Source: an uncultured Saprospiraceae bacterium
GTDB lineage: Bacteria > Bacteroidota > Bacteroidia > Chitinophagales > Saprospiraceae
Direction: 5' to 3'
NCBI GenBank assembly: GCA_938002665.1
Contig: CALLAE010000004.1
Coordinates: forward strand, 38,824 to 102,823
Length of the DNA stretch: 64,000 nt
Positions 40,601 through 49,127 of the stretch are shown here, piece after piece. A program made the position numbers and the translations under genes. How positions within the stretch are numbered: position 1 is the stretch's first letter; every line of letters starts with the position of its first letter. The notes under the pieces are model-generated. The model did not search any database and had not been told where the DNA came from. It saw only the letters and a list, made by a program, of their open reading frames with translations.

Positions 40601-40985
40601 AAAAACAGTTGTCCAAGAAGCTCAAACTTTTGCCACTACCGTCTTCCTAAATGAGGGAGGCACCTTCAGAGGAATAGCTCTGCCTAACGAAACTCAAATT
40701 TCACCTGTCTATGGGATAGCCTTAGATGATTTCGATAAGGATGGCAATCTCGATATTTTCTTAGCTGGTAATATGTACAATAGGGAAGTGGAGACTACAA
40801 GAAGTGATGCAGGAAAAGGTTGTCTTGTGAGTTATCGGGATGGCAAATTTAATGTCAAGAGGTCTGCGGAATTAGGCATCTCAGCAGACAAGGATGTAAG
40901 AGGAGTAAGCACAGTCAAAAGTGGAACCATGAATCTACTAGTTGTCGCTAACAATAATGCTCCTGCCCAAGTGTATAGCTACTAA
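37677..40985 (+). CDS. VCBS/FG-GAP repeat lipoprotein with ASPIC/UnbV domain
   Basis: Repeated DxNxDGxxDIY; GIGARIEIEYDDQIQVYECSPYRGYMSSSQRIAHFGLG; lipobox LSACED supports the ATG at 37677. Confidence 0.92.
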   Translation: MNKLLSLTLILLVLSACEDLQTSTVQKSTFQDSSTIKLFENIPSSVSGLTFSNTITENIELNAVLFDGMMHGSGVGILDANSDGLPDIYMGSNMQGDKLFLNKGNFKFEDSTLKAGITPTNWSTGIAIVDINNDGHDDIYVCKYLYDQQDRRANMFYLNNGDGTFTESAKQIGINDNGYSIMANFFDYDRDGDLDLYIANQPPNSLKAKKNLKGKVDYQYTDKLYRNDNGKFVNVTEQAGIKNYCYSLSATTLDYNQDGWPDIYVAVDYDEPDMFFKNNGNGTFTDISKTSLKHMSNFSMGVDIADINNDGHLDIYVADMVAEDNLRQKTNMSGMNPERFFQLVNAGYHYQYMFNALQLNNGDGSFSEVAQLSGVSNTDWSWSPLFMDIDKDGYKDLTVTNGLIKDIRNKDFEIWRREFYQNKLEEASKSANKRITISPLEIGDKAPSQKISNYVYQNQGDLGFKKVSEEWGLSKKTWSNGSAYADFDNDGDLDLVINNCNMEADLYKNTASDKGLNNYLCLKLDGPALNKSGIGARIEIEYDDQIQVYECSPYRGYMSSSQRIAHFGLGTATTINEIRVIWPDNKMNKITGQKANKSITVSYAKANEKYTRKGLQDRQVFKSHREMALVHKENIYDDYKKEILLPYKTSTLGPVVCKGDVNDDGLEDVFYGSSTGSSSTIMQNMGNGKFKTIVNPSLAKDAIHEDGGALFFDADGDGDQDLYVSSGGNEFPIGSMNYQDRLYLNNGKGLFTRSGSLPSLVTSNSVVTSLDYDQDGDLDLYVGGRQVPGKYGLPTDSYILKNDKGKFTDVTLALAPMLKEVGMVTAAQVADLNGDGQKELLIAGEWMPLKVITIASKMIDISSQYGLSDTKGWWNTLALGDVDNDGDTDIVAGNLGYNIKYKASKEEPFKVYVDDFDQNGTHDVYLGYYQNGQCFPVRGRQCSSEQLPFVKEKFGTYQEFGLATIDQVLQDHISEKTVVQEAQTFATTVFLNEGGTFRGIALPNETQISPVYGIALDDFDKDGNLDIFLAGNMYNREVETTRSDAGKGCLVSYRDGKFNVKRSAELGISADKDVRGVSTVKSGTMNLLVVANNNAPAQVYSY

Positions 40986-42338
40986 CTATCTTCTTGGAAT
41001 GAGAGTTTTAGGATAGACAACTATGCCTTCATTGCCATCCTTTGCTACAGAAACTATCCCAAATAGATAATTATCAATGACGATATTTTCAAGAGTAGCA
41101 TTATCAGTCAAGCCTACCCACTTAGAGTATTCCCACTGTGGAGAAGTCGTCTCTCTCCAATAGATTTTATATCCGGCCAGTCTAGGATCATCAGAAGATT
41201 CCCATTGTAGCTTGGTAGAAGGTTGCACTGCACCACCTATCATGACTGTAGAGGGTGGAGTAGGAGACCAAGCAAGCCCAGCCAGCACTATGGCATTGAC
41301 AGCAGTAAGCTTTCTAGCATAATCAAAATTTACACCTTCCAGTACATCGCCATACTGAATGCCATTCTCAGTTCTTATATCTTGATGTTGTCTATTATAA
41401 TTCTCATGCGTCTCCATTATTCTTACACCAGGAATGCCTACATCATTGAAGGGTCGGTGATGTCCACCTCTTCCAAATCTATCTAACCTATATATCATCT
41501 TAGCCTTTACATCAGAAAAATATGTGCTGGTCATTCTATCCACGTATCTGGCTAATTGTCGGGATGGACCATCCACTTCTCCTCCATAAAAACGGCTCCA
41601 TATCAATTGTTGTTCGTTTGGCTCAGGAGGTGTGGGCTCAGAAAAAACCCTAAAAGAAGAGTTGTCCACGACACCATCTATACCTGAGATATTGCCTATC
41701 ATATCATTGTTAAGTATGCCCATTACCTCCCATCCCTCAGCAAGTATATCTTTAGCGAGAAGTTTTCCTCCGTATAAGCCTTGCTCCTCGCCAGACAAGC
41801 CGAGAAAAACGATGCTACATTCGAAATCATATTTACTGAGAACTCTTGCAGCCTCCAGTACACCAGCCATGCCCGATGCATTATCATTAGCGCCTGGACT
41901 ATCTGAAGTTCCATCTAGAGGATCACTTACCCTAGAATCAATATCTCCTGACATCAGTATGTATCTATTAGGGTAGGTTTTCCCCCGCTTAATAGCTATC
42001 ACATTGACTATCCATGTATCTTCTGGTATTCTACGAGACTCTCCAGCTTTGACTAAGCCTTTGTGAAATTTCACATCTAAACAGCCATTACAAGCCTCAG
42101 AGATGTATTCAAATTCTTGCTTTATCCAACGACGAGCCGCTCCTATTCCTCTGGTTTCAGAAGTCGTATCAGACAAGGTATGCCTAGTTCCAAATCCCGC
42201 AAGCTTAGTTATATCCTTCTCTATTCTTTCTTCTGACACCTCATCGATGATATCATACATTCTATAATCAATCGAAGGAGGAATCTGCCCATAACAAGCC
42301 ATGCTGAAAAAGAAACTTATAACAATGAGACACTTCAT
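40986..42338 (-). CDS. M28 family peptidase
   Basis: GANDNASGMAGVLEAARVL, VFLGLSGEEQGLYGG, GRGGHHRPFNDVGIPGVRIME. Confidence 0.92.
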   Translation of the reverse strand: MKCLIVISFFFSMACYGQIPPSIDYRMYDIIDEVSEERIEKDITKLAGFGTRHTLSDTTSETRGIGAARRWIKQEFEYISEACNGCLDVKFHKGLVKAGESRRIPEDTWIVNVIAIKRGKTYPNRYILMSGDIDSRVSDPLDGTSDSPGANDNASGMAGVLEAARVLSKYDFECSIVFLGLSGEEQGLYGGKLLAKDILAEGWEVMGILNNDMIGNISGIDGVVDNSSFRVFSEPTPPEPNEQQLIWSRFYGGEVDGPSRQLARYVDRMTSTYFSDVKAKMIYRLDRFGRGGHHRPFNDVGIPGVRIMETHENYNRQHQDIRTENGIQYGDVLEGVNFDYARKLTAVNAIVLAGLAWSPTPPSTVMIGGAVQPSTKLQWESSDDPRLAGYKIYWRETTSPQWEYSKWVGLTDNATLENIVIDNYLFGIVSVAKDGNEGIVVYPKTLIPRR

Positions 42339-42359
42339 AATCGTACAATATGTAAATGG

Positions 42360-43196
42360 TTAAGGGAATTTAGGAAATTTATCCCAGTCAGGATCTCTCT
42401 TTTCGAGGAAGGCATTTCTACCTTCTTCTGCTTCATCTGTCATATATCCTAGACGAGTGGCTTCTCCTGCAAAAATCTGTTGTCCTACCAGTCCATCATC
42501 TATGAGATTAAAAGCAAACTTTAGCATCTTGATAGCCATTGGGCTTTTCCCCAGTATCTCTTGTGCCCACTGATAGGCTGTATCTTCTAGTTCATCATGT
42601 GGAATAACAGCATTCACCATCCCCATCTCAAAGGCCTCCTGAGCAGAATAATTCCGACCTAAAAAGAAAATCTCCCTCGCTCGCTTTTGTCCGACTTGTC
42701 TAGCAAGGTAAGCAGAACCATAGCCAGCATCATAGCTAGCTACATCAGCATCTGTTTGCTTGAAAATAGCATGCTCTTTACTTGCTAGTGTCAGATCACA
42801 GACCACGTGCAAGCTATGTCCTCCGCCCACTGCCCAGCCCGGTACTACAGCAATAACTGCCTTATTCATAAATCGTATCTGACGCTGAACCTCTAGAATA
42901 TTCAACCTAGAAATGCCATCAGTTCCTTTATAACCCGTCTTGGCTCTGACTCGCTGATCCCCGCCTGAACAAAAAGCATAGATGCCATCCTTGGGAGAAG
43001 GTCCTTCCCCAGAAAGTAATACGACTCCTATACTTCTATCTTCCCGTGCATCATGAAAGGCCTCCAGCAGCTCCGATACTGTCTGTGGTCTGAAAGCATT
43101 TCTTACCTCTGGTCTATTGAAGGCGATACGAGCCACACCATGACACTTCTTGTAAGTAATGTCTTCATATGCTTTAGATGTTTTCCATTCTATCAT
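42360..43196 (-). CDS. menB: 1,4-dihydroxy-2-naphthoyl-CoA synthase
   Basis: ARIAFNRPEVRNAFRPQTVSEL, FCSGGDQ, GWAVGGGHSLHVVCDLTLAS, DADVASYDAGYGSAYLARQVGQKRAREIFFLGR. Confidence 0.96.
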   Translation of the reverse strand: MIEWKTSKAYEDITYKKCHGVARIAFNRPEVRNAFRPQTVSELLEAFHDAREDRSIGVVLLSGEGPSPKDGIYAFCSGGDQRVRAKTGYKGTDGISRLNILEVQRQIRFMNKAVIAVVPGWAVGGGHSLHVVCDLTLASKEHAIFKQTDADVASYDAGYGSAYLARQVGQKRAREIFFLGRNYSAQEAFEMGMVNAVIPHDELEDTAYQWAQEILGKSPMAIKMLKFAFNLIDDGLVGQQIFAGEATRLGYMTDEAEEGRNAFLEKRDPDWDKFPKFP

Positions 43197-43216
43197 TTAT
43201 AGCTTTTATCTGATTT

Positions 43217-44377
43217 CTATATTAGGCCAGTGGCTTTTTCTAAATAATGATACTCTATCCCAAACTCCTTTTTTAGTGCTGCAATCTGGGCTAGTATCTG
43301 TTGTTTTGCTTTAGGCTTGTCTATTCTGACAGCTGTAATAAGCAAATTCTTTGGGGTATGTTCAGTAGATATAAACTCCATCACTTTTGTCTTGTACCCA
43401 TGATACTCTAAGATAAGCGCTCTTATAGTATCAGTGATGAGTTCAGCCTGCCGCTCTTTCAATATGCCATACTGAGTAACAGCTTGCATAGTCTCTTCTG
43501 CATGCATCTGTTTTCTTATCTGCTTATGACAACAAGGAGAGCAAACTATTAGTTGTGCCTTAGCTGCAAGCCCAGCCGCTATAGCATCATCTGTTGCTGT
43601 ATCGCAAGCATGTAAGGCTATCAAGACCCGGCAAGCACTTGCATCTATATCCGATATATAGCCTGACTGAAAACTTAATCTTTCAAAACCAAGTTCCTGA
43701 GCAAGTCTGTTACCATTAGCCACAAGTGCTTCTCTAAGTTCTATCCCTACAACCTTAACTTGATGTCCCAATGATTCAGTGAGATAGTCATAGAGTGCAA
43801 AAGTAAGATAGCCTTTACCACTACCCATGTCCATTATAGTGTAAGGACTAGTTAATTGTGCCGCTCTAATATCAGCTGCCAGTAATTCTACATACTTATT
43901 TATTTGCTTGTACTTTTTTTGTTTTGCAGATTTTATAATTCCATTTTCATTGGATATCCCCAATAAATTAAGGAAAGGACGACCCTTAGCTACTATTCTT
44001 TGTTTTCGCTTATCATTAGTTTTGCTACTTGCCCTTTTAATAATCGCTTGCGTGGTATCGATTTTTTTCGACTTAGGATTATACTGAGATATAGTATCAG
44101 TTCCTATTATAGTTATGTTTCTAAATCTGCCAGAAAGTTCTTCCTTGATTATATCACAAGCCTCTTCCAGATCGTAGTTTTTTGTAACATCTTTATTTGG
44201 GTAGCTGTAGACAAATTGAAGTTTCAATACCTTTTTGACAACAACGAGTTTAGCCTTTATTTTTTGATAAGGAACCTCAGTTGCTAGTGGACCAGATATG
44301 GTTATTTTAACCAAGGAGCTATCAGTGTAACTCTTTCTAATAATAGCTAGTAGATGATCCAGAGTCGCTGCGGTCAT
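43217..44377 (-). CDS. Class I SAM-dependent methyltransferase
   Basis: YTIMDMGSGKGYLTFALYDYL, LIALHACDTATDDAIAAG, CSPCCHKQIRKQM. Confidence 0.85.
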   Translation of the reverse strand: MTAATLDHLLAIIRKSYTDSSLVKITISGPLATEVPYQKIKAKLVVVKKVLKLQFVYSYPNKDVTKNYDLEEACDIIKEELSGRFRNITIIGTDTISQYNPKSKKIDTTQAIIKRASSKTNDKRKQRIVAKGRPFLNLLGISNENGIIKSAKQKKYKQINKYVELLAADIRAAQLTSPYTIMDMGSGKGYLTFALYDYLTESLGHQVKVVGIELREALVANGNRLAQELGFERLSFQSGYISDIDASACRVLIALHACDTATDDAIAAGLAAKAQLIVCSPCCHKQIRKQMHAEETMQAVTQYGILKERQAELITDTIRALILEYHGYKTKVMEFISTEHTPKNLLITAVRIDKPKAKQQILAQIAALKKEFGIEYHYLEKATGLI

Positions 44378-46104
44378 TTGACATTAGTTTGGAGAGGGTC
44401 TATCGGTCTACAAATGATAACCGAGTTACTGCTATGTATGAGCTCTACTGCCGCGTGCACATTAACATGATGCTTGTCCAATTCCTTTAGTAATCCAGAT
44501 TTCTGCAAGCTATCTCTAACATTGCCTACCGCTCCACACATGTGCAGTTCTATTCCTTTCTTCTTAAGATCTTCATCCAGTTCTTGGAGCATATGCATGG
44601 CTGTACTGTCTATATCACTGATCTGAGTACCGTCTAGTATAACATACTTAACTTGCTCAAAATGGCTGGCTATTTTTTCATAGACAGAGTCTTTGAAATA
44701 AGCAGAATTTCCAAAAAACAACTGGTTCTCAAATCTCAAGATTACAGTATTAGGCAATTCCTCTGCTTGATCAAAACGAGACAAGTTTTTATAATACCGC
44801 GTTCCTGAAATGTTCCCCAGTTCTGCCATCGTAGGGTTAGCACTTTTATAAAGAACTAGTAGGATAGAGAGTATCACCCCGCATATTACACCAGGCTCAA
44901 TACCTAAAATTAAGGTGGCAATGAAAGTAACAGCCATCATGTAGAAGTCATTCCTGTTTGTCTCCCAAAGGTATCTCGCTTCCTTGTAGTCAAAGAGGCT
45001 GAGCACAGCTAATAAAATGATTGCGGCCAGAATGGTTTTGGGTAGATAATAGAATAGAGAGGTTAGAAATAACAAAGTGATGGCTATCATTATCGCTGTG
45101 ATAACACTTACTAGTTGAGTTCTACTGTTACTATTACTGTTTATAGCAGACCTAGAAAAGCTCCCTGAAGTAGGAAGAGCCTGAAAAAAAGAACCACTTA
45201 TTTTCGCTAAGCCTAGAGCAATTAGCTCCTTGTCTGCATTGACAGAATGATCTTTGTGTTTTGCTTCTAAAGCTTTAGCTATTCCTATACTTTCTACTAT
45301 CCCGATCAGCGTAACAGTCAGCACTGTAGGATATAGCACCTTCAGAGTAGCAAGGGAAAAATCTGGAACTATAAAAGCAGGAAGGCCTTTAGGAATATTT
45401 CTTACAAGCTCTACTCCTTTACTTTCTAAATTAAAAAAATAGCTTACGAGTATTCCTACCACAACAACGATAAGAGGTCCCGGTATCTTTTTGCTTATTT
45501 TTTTTAATATAATCAAACTAGCTAAGGCACTCAGGCATATGAATGTTGTAATCCAATGTATACTTCCTAAGGATCCACATGCCGACAGCAAATTTGTTAC
45601 AGTATCTGGGCAATTAGTCATTTGTAGACCTAGAGCATCCTTAAGCTGAGAAATAACTATAATAATAGCTGCAGCTGAAGTAAAGCCAGCGGTAACAGGA
45701 TGTGAAAGAAAATTGGCCAAAAAGCCCATTCTAAAGAAGCCTAATAACAGCTGAAAAACACCAATAAGCAAACCAGCCGTAATGACGTAGGAAATATAAA
45801 GTTCAGAGCCTGGCTCTGCTAGATTACTCACACCTGCTAGAATAAGTAGTGCACTTACTGCAACCGGACCCACCGAGAGTTTTGTAGAAGTAGCAAACAA
45901 TGCATAGACAACAAGAGGGAGGAGCGAAGCATACAAACCATATATAGGTGGCATACCTGCCAGTAAGGCATAAGCCATGCTTTGAGGAATAAGAACTGTC
46001 CCTATTGTAAGGCCTGCAAATAAGTCCGCACGAAATGCCTTACCATTATAGCCAGAAAAAGAATCTAAAAGAGGAATGTATTTATTGATACCTAGTATTT
46101 TAAT
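44374..46104 (-). CDS. SulP family inorganic anion transporter with STAS domain; N-terminus extended past the called ATG, candidate ATT start
   Basis: Called ORF starts inside the conserved motif; upstream in-frame codons give ...YIPLLDSFSGYNGKAFRADLFAGLTIGTVLIPQS-MAYALLAGMPPIYGLYAS with no ATG/GTG/TTG. Confidence 0.85.
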   Translation of the reverse strand: MKILGINKYIPLLDSFSGYNGKAFRADLFAGLTIGTVLIPQSMAYALLAGMPPIYGLYASLLPLVVYALFATSTKLSVGPVAVSALLILAGVSNLAEPGSELYISYVITAGLLIGVFQLLLGFFRMGFLANFLSHPVTAGFTSAAAIIIVISQLKDALGLQMTNCPDTVTNLLSACGSLGSIHWITTFICLSALASLIILKKISKKIPGPLIVVVVGILVSYFFNLESKGVELVRNIPKGLPAFIVPDFSLATLKVLYPTVLTVTLIGIVESIGIAKALEAKHKDHSVNADKELIALGLAKISGSFFQALPTSGSFSRSAINSNSNSRTQLVSVITAIMIAITLLFLTSLFYYLPKTILAAIILLAVLSLFDYKEARYLWETNRNDFYMMAVTFIATLILGIEPGVICGVILSILLVLYKSANPTMAELGNISGTRYYKNLSRFDQAEELPNTVILRFENQLFFGNSAYFKDSVYEKIASHFEQVKYVILDGTQISDIDSTAMHMLQELDEDLKKKGIELHMCGAVGNVRDSLQKSGLLKELDKHHVNVHAAVELIHSSNSVIICRPIDPLQTNVK

Positions 46105-46556
46105 TATCCTGAAGTATGATCAGAAACAATCAGCCACTTACCATCTATTTTGTTCCATAACAAATTGAAATGACCACTGGGACTATCATTATCTCTATGA
46201 AGCGTATATTTTCCAATCATATAAGCTACATCAGAAGAGAGTACTCTGAGTTCTATAACCTCAAAATTCAATTTACCCATTGCTGCTGTATCTGGATAGC
46301 TTTTTTTGTAATTAGCCAATGTATTAGACCATCCCCGTGTTACACCTTTTTTACCGATGAATGAAAGTGCTTCACTATTCCAGTAACCATTCATAAACTC
46401 ATCAATATCTCCTCGGTTCCAGGCCTTTTGCTGTTCTGTTAATACAGATTTAATGATCCTTGCTTCCACTACCTCATCAAATTTTATAGATTTAGATGTA
46501 GAACAAGCTGATAAACAGCAAATTACAGATAAGATAAAGTAAATATTAGCTCTCAA
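46104..46556 (-). CDS. SnoaL/DUF4440-like lipoprotein (TTG start as called)
   Basis: QQKAWNRGDIDEFMNGYWNSEALSFIGKKGVTRGWSNTLANYKKSYPD; lipobox LSACS. Confidence 0.85.
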   Translation of the reverse strand: MRANIYFILSVICCLSACSTSKSIKFDEVVEARIIKSVLTEQQKAWNRGDIDEFMNGYWNSEALSFIGKKGVTRGWSNTLANYKKSYPDTAAMGKLNFEVIELRVLSSDVAYMIGKYTLHRDNDSPSGHFNLLWNKIDGKWLIVSDHTSG

Positions 46557-46742
46557 CTTTATTGATTAGTCTATTTTTAGGTGAGTAGTGTATATATGAC
46601 TACTTTGGTTATCCCAAAGATACCAAAGAGCTAGCTGTAAATTCAGTTATGTCGTGAAAACTATCATGAGTTCGTTAGTAGTTTGTATCTACCATTAGTG
46701 AATCATTTAATTGTTAAATTTATAGAGCCTAGATAGTCGTTC

Positions 46743-49103
46743 ATGAGATTTTACAGTCAACTTTTTCTTGCATTTATCGCAATTGTAATCCTAAGTCCTA
46801 AAACTTATGCTTCTCATTTAGTAGGTGGAGATGGCACTTATTCTTTCGTTCGTTTCAATCCGGACTCAACTCAAGTGACTTTTAACTTTGTTTTCACGCT
46901 GTATAAAGATTCAAACTTTGGAGCTCCATTGAATCCTAGGGAGGAGTTCGGAATTTTCAGGCAGATGCCCGATGGTTCTTGGGAGCATGTTGATACCAGA
47001 GATTTTGACCGAGTAGGAGGAGTACAAGAAATTCCAGCTATAGATGAACCATGCAGAACTGAACCGCCTTCAGATATTGTTGGCGTGCAGAGAGCAAGCT
47101 ATCAGGAACAAATCACCTTAGATGTCATTGATACTGATTATATGGTGGTCTACTTGCGTTGCTGTAGAAATGATGGGATCACTAATATGGTGGGTGATGA
47201 AGCTGGAGCTGTTATAGATCTTATCATTACGCCACTTGCACAAAGAACAGGAAACAATAGTCCTACTTTTAATTTTTTTCCACCCATTTTTATTTGTGCG
47301 GGTTTTGATTTGGATGTAGATCTGAGCTGTACAGATGAAGAAGGAGATGAGATTATTTACAGATTCTGTACACCTATCACAGAGGGTGGACCAGATTTTG
47401 GAGGTGGTTGCTCAAGTCCTGAACCTCCACCACGTGGCTGCCCACCACCTTATGATGAAGTACTATATAATCCAGGTTATACAGAGACAGCCCCTATGGC
47501 TGGTAATCCAATAGTAAATATCAATCCTGTCACGGGCCTAATAACTGGGGTACCTGAGGCAACAGGCCTATATGTAGTAGGTGTCTGTGTAGAGGAATAT
47601 CGTGACGGAGAACTCTTATCAGTGATGAGAAGAGATTTCCAGTTTAATGCCCTTACTTGTATTAAAGAAATATCCGCCAGTCTAGAAGCAGATGAAGTAA
47701 TTATAGATAATTCTACTGGTATCAGTCGTCCTACCAGCATACTGAAAGCTTGTGGCGATAGCCTGGTACAGTTCAAAGGGCTAGATCTCAATACCACCAT
47801 AGTAGATTATACATGGCAGATAACAGATCCCAATGATGAACTGATAATAGATACCTCTGGATTTTTGGTGAGAACCTTAGAAGTATACTTTCCTGAGCTA
47901 GGTGAATATAGCGGTATCCTAATAGTTAGAGACTTTGAAGGATGTATAGATACAGCCTTTTTATCTGTGCTTCGTTTGCCTGATATGGAAACAGCCTTTG
48001 ATTATGAGGTTTTGGATTCTTGTTATCTAGGACCTGTCCAATTTACTGATCTTTCCACTGCAGAACAATCTGAAATTATAAAGTGGGACTGGAATTTTTC
48101 TAATGAAAGTACTTCTACCGAAAAAGACCCCTTGGTAAACTTTGATTCTAGAGGAGATAAAGTAGTTACATTAATTTCAGAGGATTTGAATTCTTGTATA
48201 GACACAGCAATTTACGAGGTGAAGTATTTCCCTCCTCATGATAGATTGCTTACGAGTAGCCCTGATGTACCACTCTGCTACGGTGATTCCATATTCTTTG
48301 ACCAAAGATGGATAAAAACTGCTGGAGATTATTCTGATACTTTACAATATATAGAAACGAATTGTGACTCTGTAGAACGCTTTCTGAGCCTGTCAGTGAC
48401 AGAGCCTCCATTCGAAGACAATCGTATTGATACTGTTCTATGCCCGGGACAAGTGATAGAATTCTTTGGTGAAACTTATTCTGAAAATGGGGTATATATG
48501 CATACCACTTTCACGCGGGCTAATCAATGCGACAGCATATATCACTTTCTTGAATTAGAGTACGAAGTGTTACCTCAGATCACTTTTTCTGAAGATTTCA
48601 TCTATGTACCGGCTAATAAAGATTTCAGTCTACCTATACGAATAATCGGTGATTATCAGAATACAGTCTGGGTACCATCAGAAGGCCTTAGTTGTACTGA
48701 TTGTCCCTTTCCTACTCTAAATTTTGATGAGGACAATACCTATACTATAGATCTAGAAACAGATGATGGTTGTCATATACGTGACTCGATTTCTATTGAG
48801 TTCAAAGTTGTACCAGATGGTTATTATGTCCCTACCATTATAAACCAGAATACTCTTAATGGAGATGATGGATACTTATTTCTGCAGACTTTGGAAATAG
48901 CATCAGAAGATGTAAGCTATAGTCTCAAGGTCTACGACAGGTGGGGAGGACTAATGCATGATGGTAAAAATCTAACTATCAATGATCGCAACGAAGGCTT
49001 TTCAGCACGATTGGCTGAGCCAGGTTCTTATGTATATGTGATGGAAATAGAAGAGTTCTTTGAAACAAAATCTCTTGTCGGTACGATTACCGTCATTGAT
49101 TAA
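46743..49103 (+). CDS. PKD-type secreted protein with gliding/T9SS type-B-like C-terminus (copy 1)
   Basis: SHLVGGDGTYSF, YLRCCRN, C-terminal LKVYDRWGGLMHDGKN...GSYVYVMEI. Confidence 0.82.
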   Translation: MRFYSQLFLAFIAIVILSPKTYASHLVGGDGTYSFVRFNPDSTQVTFNFVFTLYKDSNFGAPLNPREEFGIFRQMPDGSWEHVDTRDFDRVGGVQEIPAIDEPCRTEPPSDIVGVQRASYQEQITLDVIDTDYMVVYLRCCRNDGITNMVGDEAGAVIDLIITPLAQRTGNNSPTFNFFPPIFICAGFDLDVDLSCTDEEGDEIIYRFCTPITEGGPDFGGGCSSPEPPPRGCPPPYDEVLYNPGYTETAPMAGNPIVNINPVTGLITGVPEATGLYVVGVCVEEYRDGELLSVMRRDFQFNALTCIKEISASLEADEVIIDNSTGISRPTSILKACGDSLVQFKGLDLNTTIVDYTWQITDPNDELIIDTSGFLVRTLEVYFPELGEYSGILIVRDFEGCIDTAFLSVLRLPDMETAFDYEVLDSCYLGPVQFTDLSTAEQSEIIKWDWNFSNESTSTEKDPLVNFDSRGDKVVTLISEDLNSCIDTAIYEVKYFPPHDRLLTSSPDVPLCYGDSIFFDQRWIKTAGDYSDTLQYIETNCDSVERFLSLSVTEPPFEDNRIDTVLCPGQVIEFFGETYSENGVYMHTTFTRANQCDSIYHFLELEYEVLPQITFSEDFIYVPANKDFSLPIRIIGDYQNTVWVPSEGLSCTDCPFPTLNFDEDNTYTIDLETDDGCHIRDSISIEFKVVPDGYYVPTIINQNTLNGDDGYLFLQTLEIASEDVSYSLKVYDRWGGLMHDGKNLTINDRNEGFSARLAEPGSYVYVMEIEEFFETKSLVGTITVID

Positions 49104-49127
49104 TTACTGAAAGAAAGAAGCGAGCTA

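Noticed and set aside
33584-46690. Shared TTCGTTAGTAG string at about 33584 and 46676
   Set aside because: An 11-mer shared between two intergenic sites with no flanking similarity; could be chance or promoter-related in an AT-rich genome.
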